Below, piece by piece: positions 1 through 7,699 of a stretch of 44,982 nucleotides of DNA. The translations under genes were made by a program, and so were the position numbers. Below the pieces are notes generated by a model. The model ran no database searches, had not been told where the DNA came from, and saw nothing but the letters and a program-made list of their open reading frames with translations. Each line of letters opens with the position of its first letter. The stretch's first letter is position 1. The stretch comes from Holdemanella sp. MSK.7.32 (GTDB lineage Bacteria > Bacillota_I > Bacilli_A > Erysipelotrichales > Erysipelotrichaceae). The stretch lies in assembly GCF_024460475.1 (NCBI RefSeq), contig NZ_JANFYN010000017.1, positions 1-44,982 on the forward strand, read 5' to 3'.

Positions 1-266
1 ACTTTTTCTCAGAATAGCCTCTAAACATTCATGGTGCAAACCTCTAAAGACGGGTATTACGGTGGTGTTATAAAGCAATATAGGTTTTTATAAGTTTTTA
101 TTGGTAATATGATGATACTACAAATTTTTTGTATGAAAATTAAACACGATATATTTCCTCTCTACAAACCACTTATATTTTGTGTTAAAATAAATCAATA
201 AATCGGAATTTGAGAAGGTAAGTGAATGAGATACCACGATACAAGATACCATGGAGGAATGTGATA
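1..266. other. Noncoding stretch before the MATE gene
   Basis: No convincing gene is seen here. It must contain the promoter of the downstream efflux gene, but only a weak candidate is visible: TAAAAT at 186-191 with TACAAA 17 bases upstream. A TGTTATA at 66-72 resembles the first bases of the other transposon end read inward. It is not followed by TnsB-type repeats and is not called as an end. Confidence 0.4.
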
Positions 267-1610
267 ATGTCGAAAGATGAGTATTTGATAACCGATACGC
301 CCCTTAAAGCGTTGACGGTTTTTGCAATGCCAATGATTCTTGGAAGCTTTTTTCAGCAAATATACAATATGGCTGACTCTATTATTGTCGGCCAGTTTGT
401 TGGTTCTTCCGCACTTGCGGCTGTTGGTGCTTGTGCTGCACTGACCAATGTTTTTATTTGTGTGGCGCTGGGTGCTGGTGTGGGCGCAGGTGTGCTTGTG
501 AGCCGTTATTTCGGAGCCAGGGAGTATGGCAAAATGAAAACAATCGTGTCAACCTCCTTGATTAGCTTTTTACTTCTAAGTATAGTCCTTGGTGTTTTTG
601 GCTTTTTCTTCGCCAACTCGATGATGAGTGGACTGCAAACCCCTGCCGACATACTGGATGATGCAGTACTGTATCTGCGGGTCTATTTTGTGGGCTTTCC
701 GTTTCTGTTTATGTATAACATTCTTTCTACCATGTTCACCTCAATTGGCGAATCCAAAATTCCGCTGGGACTGCTGATTTTTTCGTCCATCCTGAATATT
801 TTAATGGATCTTTGGATGGTAGCCGGACTAGGTCTCGGTGTGTTTGGTGTGGCTATTGCAACCCTGATTGCGCAGGGAATTTCCGCAGTGTTTTCGTTTT
901 TGATTTTCTTTGCACGGATGCAACAATATAAAAGCCCTTTTAACAGGTTTGAACGGCAGGAGCTGTATTCCATGCTTCGCATTGCGGTGCCGTCGGTTTT
1001 ACAGCAGTCCACAGTGTCCATCGGTATGATGATTGTGCAGGCAGTAGTAAATCCTTTCGGTACACAGGCACTCGCCGGGTATGCAGCAACGATGAGGGTG
1101 GAAAATGTTTTTTCATTGAGCTTTGTATCCATCGGCAATGCGGTTTCACCGTATGTTTCCCAGAATCTTGGTGCAAAGAAAATTGATCGTATCAAAAAAG
1201 GCTACTATGCTGCACTGGTGCTGGATCTGTGCTTTGCGGCTATTGCGTTTGTGACCATTGAAGCGCTGCATACGCAGATCTCCTCACTGTTCTTAGGAAA
1301 AGACGGAACGGCGATTGCTTATCAGGTGTCTGGTGATTATATGAGGTGGCTTGGTTATTTTTTCATCTTCTTGGGTATCAAGATGGCAACCGATGGAGTT
1401 CTTCGCGGTCTCGGAATTATGCGTCCGTTCCTCGTTGCAAACATAGTGAATCTTGCAATTCGTCTATCCGTTGCCCTAATATGTGCACCACGTTTCGGCA
1501 TTGCCTTTGTCTGGCTTGCGGTACCGGTTGGCTGGCTTGCAAACTTTTTAATCTCCTATGTGGCTCTTAGGAGATCATGGCCGACTGATAAAATGGCATC
1601 CAATAGTTAA
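267..1610 (+). CDS. MATE family multidrug efflux transporter
   Basis: Polytopic membrane protein of 447 residues, the usual length for MATE antiporters, which use an ion gradient to export drugs and cationic compounds. The sequence shows about twelve hydrophobic segments in two similar halves. The N-terminal half begins with a TPLKALTVFAMPMILG-type segment and QQIYNMADSIIVGQFVG, typical of the family. The start is placed at ATG 267, eight bases after GGAGG; the reading frame extends upstream to 222 but has no ribosome site there. Its codon use is richer in GC than the tns genes, suggesting separate acquisition as cargo. Substrate cannot be predicted. Confidence 0.9.
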   Translation: MSKDEYLITDTPLKALTVFAMPMILGSFFQQIYNMADSIIVGQFVGSSALAAVGACAALTNVFICVALGAGVGAGVLVSRYFGAREYGKMKTIVSTSLISFLLLSIVLGVFGFFFANSMMSGLQTPADILDDAVLYLRVYFVGFPFLFMYNILSTMFTSIGESKIPLGLLIFSSILNILMDLWMVAGLGLGVFGVAIATLIAQGISAVFSFLIFFARMQQYKSPFNRFERQELYSMLRIAVPSVLQQSTVSIGMMIVQAVVNPFGTQALAGYAATMRVENVFSLSFVSIGNAVSPYVSQNLGAKKIDRIKKGYYAALVLDLCFAAIAFVTIEALHTQISSLFLGKDGTAIAYQVSGDYMRWLGYFFIFLGIKMATDGVLRGLGIMRPFLVANIVNLAIRLSVALICAPRFGIAFVWLAVPVGWLANFLISYVALRRSWPTDKMASNS

Positions 1611-1653
1611 CTTCAAGTTTGTCGAACTGATAAAATCCATTTGAATGCCTAAG

Positions 1654-1685
1654 AACAAAGAGACTTTATGTTTCTTTGTTTTTTT
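1654..1685 (+). terminator. Rho-independent terminator after the MATE gene
   Basis: AACAAAGA pairs with TCTTTGTT, followed by a T-run. The hairpin and its flanks are almost identical (two differences over about 37 bases) to the terminator that follows tnsC at 9285, which implies duplication rather than independent origin. Confidence 0.8.
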
Positions 1686-1708
1686 ATGCTTTCACAAACA
1701 AACGAATT

Positions 1709-1781
1709 AAACTTTGGAAGTTCTTAGTTTCATGAAGTGAAAACAAATCTTTTTCGTAAACGTAACGCTTAGTTTCATGAA
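1709..1781 (+). repeat. Two decayed TnsB-site-like repeats 45 bases apart
   Basis: CTTAGTTTCATGAA occurs at 1723-1736 and 1768-1781, exactly 45 bases apart. The 19 bases ending in TTAGTTTC at 1713-1731 match the consensus of the right-end repeats at 14 of 19 positions in the same orientation, and those at 1758-1776 match at 12 of 19. The 45-base spacing and the preceding copied terminator are the same arrangement seen after tnsC. This is inferred to be a remnant of a related transposon end. Confidence 0.5.
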
Positions 1782-1791
1782 AACAGTAACA

Positions 1792-1819
1792 AAAAACACC
1801 GTATTGCTACGATGTTTTT
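1792..1819 (-). terminator. Terminator of the small membrane protein gene
   Basis: AAAAACACCGTA, loop TTGC, TACGATGTTTTT form a hairpin with U-rich ends in both directions. It sits 26 bases beyond the stop of the minus-strand gene at 1846 and could also stop plus-strand transcription from the MATE side. Confidence 0.75.
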
Positions 1820-1845
1820 CTGTCTAATATTTTTGTATCTACTAC

Positions 1846-2148
1846 TCAAAAAATACCTTTATTATATTTGAATTGACCATAAAGAATCAAACCTAATCCG
1901 ATAATAATCGCTGTCAGAATGATATATCCCATAATTTCTTCGCTCCAAAACGAAACAATAAAACCTAATACAAGAGATATTCCTATAATCAGTGTTCCTG
2001 TTCCAACAACTTTTCCATACTTTGGTATATCTTCTTCTTTTACTCTTCGCCTATTGTAAGAATGAATTGTGCTGATATTGCCTTTGATATTTATAATTCC
2101 CACAACAGATATGAACACTCCCAAAATCAACATTATAATATTTTCCAT
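1846..2148 (-). CDS. Small membrane protein, DUF3784-like
   Basis: A 100-residue protein with three hydrophobic segments: near residues 4-22, 47-69 and 73-91. A charged loop (YNRRRVKEEDIPKYGK) follows the first segment, which resembles DUF3784-type proteins of Bacillota. Function is unknown. It starts from an ATG behind AGGAGG, nine bases after the XRE gene, so the two are surely cotranscribed. Such regulator plus membrane-protein pairs are common in Bacillota, and the regulator probably controls its own partner. Family assignment is by eye. Confidence 0.7.
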   Translation of the reverse strand: MENIIMLILGVFISVVGIINIKGNISTIHSYNRRRVKEEDIPKYGKVVGTGTLIIGISLVLGFIVSFWSEEIMGYIILTAIIIGLGLILYGQFKYNKGIF

Positions 2149-2157
2149 AATGACCTC

Positions 2158-2364
2158 CTAAAAATAGAATAGTTCCTCAAATTTTTTGTCCAATGCAATA
2201 CAAAGAATTAGAGCCAATTTTGCAGTTGGATTAAACTGTCCTGTTTCAATAGAACTAATGGTATTTCTTGATACTCCTACCATTTCTGCAAGTTGAGCTT
2301 GAGAAAGATTTGCTTCTGTGCGAACTTCCTTTAAGTGATTTTTCAGTTGTAATTGTTCTTTCAT
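2158..2364 (-). CDS. XRE family transcriptional regulator, 68 residues
   Basis: The protein is essentially one Cro/C1-type helix-turn-helix: LSQAQLAEMVGVSRNTISSIETGQFNPT covers the DNA-recognition helices (about residues 19-46), then a tail ending FEELFYF. Length and tail match the small HTH regulators often found with integral membrane partners. It has a GAGGTGA ribosome site and lies directly upstream of the small membrane protein. It is likely to bind near its own promoter in the short gap before 2405. Cargo of the transposon. Confidence 0.9.
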   Translation of the reverse strand: MKEQLQLKNHLKEVRTEANLSQAQLAEMVGVSRNTISSIETGQFNPTAKLALILCIALDKKFEELFYF

Positions 2365-2404
2365 ATTCTCACCTCTAAAAGGTGGCTAACAAATCCAACA
2401 AAGC

Positions 2405-2623
2405 TTAGTATAACAGTGTGTTATGTGATTTTTCAACTACAACTTCAGCTTCCTGCTTAGTATGGAATAACTTGGATACTCTGACTCTGGTTCCTGCTGG
2501 AGTTTCATTGTCATTGAATTTTATCGTGCAGAAACCTGAGCCTGTCCTAATTACCGTGGCTTCTCGAATGTGATATCCGTTGGCTATGAAATAGACAATA
2601 TCACCAAGATTATATTTATTCAT
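2405..2623 (-). CDS. 72-residue SH3/KOW-like protein in the pseudo-transposase unit
   Basis: The start is ATG 2623, six bases after AGGAGG; an ATG at 2629 abuts the ribosome site and is unlikely. The protein begins MNKYNLGDIVYFIANGYHIR and reads as a small beta-rich fold (VIRTGSGFCTIKF, GTRVRVSKLF). This resembles KOW or SH3-like barrels that bind nucleic acid or protein. It overlaps the end of the ISL3-derived gene by eight bases, so translation is probably coupled and the two products may act together. No family is recognised with certainty. Confidence 0.65.
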   Translation of the reverse strand: MNKYNLGDIVYFIANGYHIREATVIRTGSGFCTIKFNDNETPAGTRVRVSKLFHTKQEAEVVVEKSHNTLLY

Positions 2624-3818
2624 AAACATCCTCCTGATCTACATCAACTTCTACTGTTTCATCATATTGACTTTCTTCATACTTTTTGCAAGACTTGTTC
2701 ATCTTATATAGAATATATTCTTTACGTTCGTTCAAATCCAGATTGCATCCTAACTCATACGCAATATCATCAATTGATTTGTCTTTATCACGCTTACTGA
2801 TGCGATTCTTATCTTTCATGATTTCATCAATAACATCAGCATTCTTGATTCTAGCCTTTAAAACAACCTTTTCATCCAGTGAATACCAGTAATCACGCTG
2901 TAAATAATAGTAATCATGGAAAACAGGGGATGTTCTAAGAAGATTATCAAGTTGAATCTGCTCATCATGTGTCAACTGAGTTCTTGGGGTTCTGAAAAGA
3001 TGCTCTTCGGTTTCTATAGATGATTCATCTTCCGAATTTCTTTGCTCTCTGTACGCATTGAAACAGCCTGTAGTAATCATTGACTGCAAGGAACGGAAAT
3101 CATACTGCACATTATCTTGACCAAATACGCGAGCTAATACATCCACGTATTTAAAATCCGCAGGTACAGTTACCTTACGAATTGCAGGGTTGTTCCGTTT
3201 CAGAACAAGAACGTAATTTAAAGCCAGTTTAGGTGAATTGAAGTAGTTAAGAAGGTCTGAATCATATATCGTATCAATGACCAGATAAAAATTCTTGTTA
3301 TTGTGTCTAGACTTGGCAATTACTAAGGAGCGTTCGCCCATGTGCATATCCGTATTTCTGTCACGATAAGCCTGACGAATATAATATAGCCTTCTAGTTT
3401 TGATTCCCGTCATTTCACTGGTTACATCAACGCCATATTTGAAAACCAGATATTCAATCCAGTCAAGGAATCTATTTGTTGTTCTATGGTTTCCAGACCA
3501 GCTTTCTTCATTCTCGTCTGGAACAAAGTCTCTTGTAAGACATGCAGGCTTGCTATTTACAACATTATTACACTTAGGGCAGAAGGCACGTCTTGTTGTT
3601 AAGTGGATGAATACTCGATAGCCATCAATGTTCAAATCCTCATAAACAGTTTCAACAAAGCCATGAGCTATATATTTGCCTGTACATCCATCAGTATCAC
3701 AGTCTTTTCCAGTAGAGTCCAGAAGATTTTTAGCCTGTACGTGAATAATATTATGTTTTTTGTCTACTTTGGCACTAAGAAACTCAATATCGGCCAAAGC
3801 TTTAATCTTGATCTGCAT
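2616..3818 (-). CDS. ISL3-family transposase derivative, probably inactive, candidate accessory targeting protein
   Basis: A 400-residue protein with ISL3 architecture: zinc ribbon (Cys40, Cys45, Cys80, Cys83), a helix-turn-helix near residues 130-150 (DVTSEMTGIKTRRLYYIRQ), then an RNase-H-like part. The segment QLTHDEQIQLDNLL through PVFHDYYYLQRDY (281-310) follows the late ISL3 pattern well. The conserved acidic positions appear lost: the usual IDE is VIAK at 166-169, the usual DM is VPAD at 218-221, and DKFH is reduced to DFRS at 240-243. The C-terminus is strongly acidic. It is transcribed divergently from tniQ across a 171-base gap. I infer a DNA-binding accessory factor of the Tn7-like element. 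A degenerate passenger transposase is the alternative, but the frame is intact and no IS ends are visible. Confidence 0.7.
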   Translation of the reverse strand: MQIKIKALADIEFLSAKVDKKHNIIHVQAKNLLDSTGKDCDTDGCTGKYIAHGFVETVYEDLNIDGYRVFIHLTTRRAFCPKCNNVVNSKPACLTRDFVPDENEESWSGNHRTTNRFLDWIEYLVFKYGVDVTSEMTGIKTRRLYYIRQAYRDRNTDMHMGERSLVIAKSRHNNKNFYLVIDTIYDSDLLNYFNSPKLALNYVLVLKRNNPAIRKVTVPADFKYVDVLARVFGQDNVQYDFRSLQSMITTGCFNAYREQRNSEDESSIETEEHLFRTPRTQLTHDEQIQLDNLLRTSPVFHDYYYLQRDYWYSLDEKVVLKARIKNADVIDEIMKDKNRISKRDKDKSIDDIAYELGCNLDLNERKEYILYKMNKSCKKYEESQYDETVEVDVDQEDVYE

Positions 3819-3989
3819 ATTTGTTCCTTCATCTTCCTATTTACAACTATATGATAACAGTTTTCAGAAGCCTTGTGCATACAAAAACACTGATTTTTGC
3901 AATACGGTTAATTTCTTATTCTTGATTTATTATGAAGATGTGATCAGGGATGAGAAAGTCTCTGAGAAGTAACAAAGGAGGAATAAGAT

Positions 3990-4907
3990 ATGTTACCTGT
4001 AGAATTTTTACCCGATGTTGATGAACTTCCTGTTAGCTGGATGAATCGACTAGCTCTTGCAAATGGCTTTATAGACGTCAATGATATGCTTAGAAGTTAC
4101 CGTATTATTGATGGAAAGAAAGTCGTTCGTCATCTTGATTATTTCCCGAAAGTGCTTGGATTGATTTCAGACAATACTTGGTCAAAAAGTATACTTTCAA
4201 TCTACAAGCAGGATGTTAAAGACCAGTACGACATCATTCCGTACCACAATGATGAACATCTATGCGTATGTCCAGAATGTATGAAAGAAGATATGACTCG
4301 ATTTGGACACATTGTCTATCACTTTCAACACCAGTATCCAGGTTCTTTTACATGCTGGAAGCACAAATGTATTTTGGAATATGTACAGCCTGACCAGCGT
4401 TTTATTCAGGATATGAACCGAATGGAATTCATCCCAATCAAAGGCTCGTATGACAGAGATACTGAATTCAAGATGTTTTCAACTTGCTATTCAAAGGGCT
4501 CTATCTTCTACAAAATCGTAAGATACCAGCTTGAAGTACTAATGCGTGACAAGCATCTGACAGACAACGAAGTAGTTGAAGCCTTTAGATGTAAAGGAGA
4601 TGAAGAAGAACTGCCAATGAAGGTGGTACAGATGATTCACACCAAAAGTGTAGACTACTTTACCTTTAGAGAACAGCGTGTACTTCTTCAGCTTTTATTC
4701 GATGATTATCCACGTTATGTTTCGTTCTTTTCCAAGATTGATCCAGTACATATGATTGGTTATCGACGTAGAAAAGTTTCAAATGGAATGTTTTTGATGA
4801 CTGTTCGCAATGAACAACGTCGTAGAGCAAGACGTTATAGAAAGAACACTAGAAAGAGAATCCGCCGTGCTGTCAATAAAAAACGACACAAAAATAAACG
4901 AGGGTAG
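3990..4907 (+). CDS. tniQ: TniQ family target-selection protein
   Basis: A 305-residue TniQ/TnsD-type protein, shorter than Tn7 TnsD (about 500) and close to TniQ of compact elements. The N-terminus has LPVEFLPDVDELPVSWMNRLA, the family signature. A zinc site follows: Cys94-x2-Cys97, then QYPGSFTCWKHKC giving Cys122 and His125. It starts at an ATG behind AGGAGG and leads the tniQ-tnsA-tnsB-tnsC operon. In this family the protein bridges the target DNA, or a separate targeting factor, to TnsC. The last 37 residues are extremely basic (RRRARRYRKNTRKRIRRAV), suited to DNA or an acidic partner. Which target it recognises is unknown. Confidence 0.93.
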   Translation: MLPVEFLPDVDELPVSWMNRLALANGFIDVNDMLRSYRIIDGKKVVRHLDYFPKVLGLISDNTWSKSILSIYKQDVKDQYDIIPYHNDEHLCVCPECMKEDMTRFGHIVYHFQHQYPGSFTCWKHKCILEYVQPDQRFIQDMNRMEFIPIKGSYDRDTEFKMFSTCYSKGSIFYKIVRYQLEVLMRDKHLTDNEVVEAFRCKGDEEELPMKVVQMIHTKSVDYFTFREQRVLLQLLFDDYPRYVSFFSKIDPVHMIGYRRRKVSNGMFLMTVRNEQRRRARRYRKNTRKRIRRAVNKKRHKNKRG

Positions 4908-5559
4908 GGGTAAAGGCTCTGGAGCCTCTTATCTTCCGTGGATCCAGACAAGAGAAATCAGCAGTGTTGGGACTTGCTCTAACCCAAAGGACTGGAAAAC
5001 AGGACGCACTGTTGAACTTCTATCACAGGGAGAAGCCTATTACTGGCATATCCTGAGATGGAATGATGAAATCGAGGATATTCGTGAACAGTATCCTTTA
5101 GACTTTGAAACGACATTGGAAATCTGTGACGACTATAACGTGAAACATCCACGAAACCGTCATACGTATATGACATCTGATTTCTACGTCACATACAAGG
5201 ATGGCAAAGAGAAAGTGTTCAGTGTGAAACCATCAAGAAATGTGTTGAAAAAAAAGCGTGCCAAGGAAAAGCTCGCTGTCGAAAAGGTCTACTGGGAAAA
5301 ATTCAGACATGTACCGTTTGAAATCGTCTACAAGGATGAAATGAATATTGTTTTAGCAGAGAATATACGTATGGTATGTATGTTCTACGATTTATCCAGT
5401 GTATTTGATGAAATGTCCATGCTGAAACATTATATTGCAACAAAAAAAATCCAAGTTGATATGGAATCAGAACCGCTTGATTTCCAGTATTTACACGAGA
5501 TTTACAGGAATGTATTACCCGAAGTGAAAGGAGGCAGCTTAGTATGCTCACAACATTAA
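4810..5559 (+). CDS. tnsA: TnsA endonuclease
   Basis: Cleaves the 5' strands at the transposon ends so that TnsB-TnsA makes cut-and-paste movement. The family motif EGRGKGSGASYLPWIQ is followed by a PD-(D/E)XK core: Glu75 (GEAYYWHILRW), Asp124 (SDFYV) and Lys140 (SVKPS), matching the Tn7 TnsA catalytic set. If translation begins at ATG 4810 the gene overlaps tniQ by 98 bases. A GTG at 4867 would leave nine residues before EGRG. Neither has a clear ribosome site, so the start is unsettled. It overlaps tnsB by 16 bases. All catalytic residues are present, so excision rather than copy-in integration is expected. Confidence 0.93.
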   Translation: MNNVVEQDVIERTLERESAVLSIKNDTKINEGRGKGSGASYLPWIQTREISSVGTCSNPKDWKTGRTVELLSQGEAYYWHILRWNDEIEDIREQYPLDFETTLEICDDYNVKHPRNRHTYMTSDFYVTYKDGKEKVFSVKPSRNVLKKKRAKEKLAVEKVYWEKFRHVPFEIVYKDEMNIVLAENIRMVCMFYDLSSVFDEMSMLKHYIATKKIQVDMESEPLDFQYLHEIYRNVLPEVKGGSLVCSQH

Positions 5560-7688
5560 ACCTGAAAGTAGGTTCCATTCTTCATGATATGGAACTAAAC
5601 ATTGATCATAGAGTAATCTACATGAATAAAGATTACTTTGTTACGATTCTCATCAATGATTCCAAAGGAAAAATCGAACTTAACGAATGGCATCTTGAGA
5701 CAGTCCAATATTTCATTGCTAAGAAAGAAATTGCAATTCGTGAATCTAAACATGACAAGGTGTTTGACTTTGATGCTTTATCGGAAAAATCAAAGGAAAC
5801 CTATCTACGTAACAAAGATATTGTTGAAACAGTCGGAGATATCTACGGACCGTGCTACTTTTACTTAGAAACCAAGAAGCCTAAACCATGTCTTAAAGAG
5901 TTAAGCAATAAATACGGTATTTCACCAAAAAGCGTGTTTCTTATTGTTAAAAGATACTTGATGAGTGGTTTAGACCCATTCTCCTTATTATCTCAAACAG
6001 GAAAGAAGAGCAAAAGTGGTCTACATTATTCCACAAAAACAGGTCGTCCACCTATGTTCGAACAAGGTATCCCTCTAACTGATGGACTGCGTGAAATCTT
6101 TGATGACTGCTGTAAACACTATTTATCCGGCAGAGAAAAGTCTTATACAACGACTTATGACTGGATGCTTACAAAGTATTTCACAGCTCGTGTAGAAACA
6201 CAGACAAGTGATGGTGTCGTAGTTCAGAATAAGCTGCTGCCAATCGACCAGCGACCTACGAAAAGCCAAATGGAAAACTATATTGTTACTCATACATCAA
6301 CTAAAGCACGCCGTGTATGCAAAACATCCAAACGTGAATACAGAAACGATGAGCGTATGCTTGTTTCAGACAATCTTCTTAATGTGCATGGTCCTGGAGA
6401 TTTGTTCGAAATGGATGAAGTTGAAATGGATGTATCCATTGTCAGTGAAGTTGATCCAACAAAGGTAATCGGGCGTCCAATCGTTCATGCAATGGTTGAT
6501 GTTTATTCACGAATGATTACGGCAGTATCTGTTTCTTTGGAGAATAACTCAGTACTCGGCTTCACGAACTGTCTTTTGAACCTTGGTGAAGACAATAAAC
6601 AGCTTTGCAGGCGTTACGGCTTGGAGCTAAAAGATGGCTTATGGGACATCAATGTTTTGCCAAACCGACTTCGCAGTGACCGTGGTTCTGAATATCGTTC
6701 CAAAGAGGTTAAACGTATCTGCAACGAGTTGAACATCACTCTGGAGCTAGTGCCACCGGCTATGGGGTCGCTGAAAGGACAGGTAGAACAGCTCTTCCAC
6801 CAGTATCATTCGGTACAGAATGATTTGCTTGAAGGCAGAGGTTTGATTACCCAACGGCATGATTCGAACCACCATAGACATGCGGTCCTTACATTGGATG
6901 ATATCTGGGTATTCGTAATCAACCAGACAATTGCTCACAACATGATGACAATGAGCCAGTATCCAATGACAAAGGATATGTTAGAAAAGTCAGTGCATCC
7001 CATTCCATTAGACTACGGTTGCACTAAATATGGTGTTCCAAGACCAATTGTCAACCTTGACCAGTTTGAGTATTCAATTCGTAAAGAAGTACGTGCTCGT
7101 ATAACCCGTAAAGGTATTGAATGGAATGGTTTGTATTACATTGCAAATGATCCTTGGCTTGCAGAACAAATCACCAAGACGAGAAGAAGCTCAGTACCTT
7201 TAAAATGCCGTCTTGATGAAAGGAATGTGGGTTCTTTATGGTACATTGCAGACAATCGCCTTGTAAAAGCAACCTTGAATGAGAATCGAGCAGGAAACCA
7301 TGAATTCAACGGTATGTCACTTCGCAACTACGAAGAATACAAGACCAAGAAAAAAGAGCTTGTAATGGAGAAAACTCAGGAAGACCAAGAGATTCGCTGT
7401 GCAAGACGTATGGGAATGCAGGCAACCTTGGATGATGCCGTTAGAGTTGCAAATCAGGTAGCACCAAATGATGATAAAACCAAAAATATCCGTCATAACC
7501 GTAAAGAAGAAAGCATCCTTGTATTAGAAGCAAACTCTATTGGAGCACGTTTGAACACAGATGATGCACCATCTCTGATTCCTTTGAAAAATGCAGAACC
7601 TGAAGCCTTGTCAGAGCCTGAATCAAATGAAGAAACTGGAAGTATGACCTTTGAAGAAGCCCTTCAAAAGATTAAACAGAAAATGTAG
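5544..7688 (+). CDS. tnsB: TnsB DDE transposase
   Basis: A 714-residue Mu/TnsB-type transposase that binds the repeats at the ends, cuts the 3' strands and joins them to target. The catalytic triad is visible at Asp291 (FEMDEVEMD), Asp379 (LRSDRGSEY) and Glu415 (KGQVEQLF). The intervals of 88 and 36 residues nearly equal those in Tn7 TnsB (88 and 35). The N-terminal 250 residues contain helix-turn-helix DNA-binding segments, including LKELSNKYGISPKSVFLIVK. The C-terminal tail is charged and ends in EEALQKIKQKM, the part that usually contacts TnsC. Ribosome site AGGAGG lies ten bases before the ATG. Confidence 0.95.
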   Translation: MLTTLNLKVGSILHDMELNIDHRVIYMNKDYFVTILINDSKGKIELNEWHLETVQYFIAKKEIAIRESKHDKVFDFDALSEKSKETYLRNKDIVETVGDIYGPCYFYLETKKPKPCLKELSNKYGISPKSVFLIVKRYLMSGLDPFSLLSQTGKKSKSGLHYSTKTGRPPMFEQGIPLTDGLREIFDDCCKHYLSGREKSYTTTYDWMLTKYFTARVETQTSDGVVVQNKLLPIDQRPTKSQMENYIVTHTSTKARRVCKTSKREYRNDERMLVSDNLLNVHGPGDLFEMDEVEMDVSIVSEVDPTKVIGRPIVHAMVDVYSRMITAVSVSLENNSVLGFTNCLLNLGEDNKQLCRRYGLELKDGLWDINVLPNRLRSDRGSEYRSKEVKRICNELNITLELVPPAMGSLKGQVEQLFHQYHSVQNDLLEGRGLITQRHDSNHHRHAVLTLDDIWVFVINQTIAHNMMTMSQYPMTKDMLEKSVHPIPLDYGCTKYGVPRPIVNLDQFEYSIRKEVRARITRKGIEWNGLYYIANDPWLAEQITKTRRSSVPLKCRLDERNVGSLWYIADNRLVKATLNENRAGNHEFNGMSLRNYEEYKTKKKELVMEKTQEDQEIRCARRMGMQATLDDAVRVANQVAPNDDKTKNIRHNRKEESILVLEANSIGARLNTDDAPSLIPLKNAEPEALSEPESNEETGSMTFEEALQKIKQKM

Positions 7689-7699
7689 GAGGTACAGTT

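Noticed and set aside
66..72. TGTTATA as the missing left transposon end
   Set aside because: Only seven bases match the presumed tip and no inverted TnsB-type repeats follow.
683..1195. Minus-strand open frame of 170 codons opposite the MATE gene
   Set aside because: It is a shadow of the well-supported transporter gene, with no ribosome site and no domain.
2616..3818. A free ISL3 insertion sequence that jumped into the element
   Set aside because: No terminal inverted repeats or target duplication were recognised, the acidic residues look lost, and the gene overlaps its downstream partner.
4979..5578. Minus-strand frames opposite tnsA
   Set aside because: They are shadows of the endonuclease gene without start signals.
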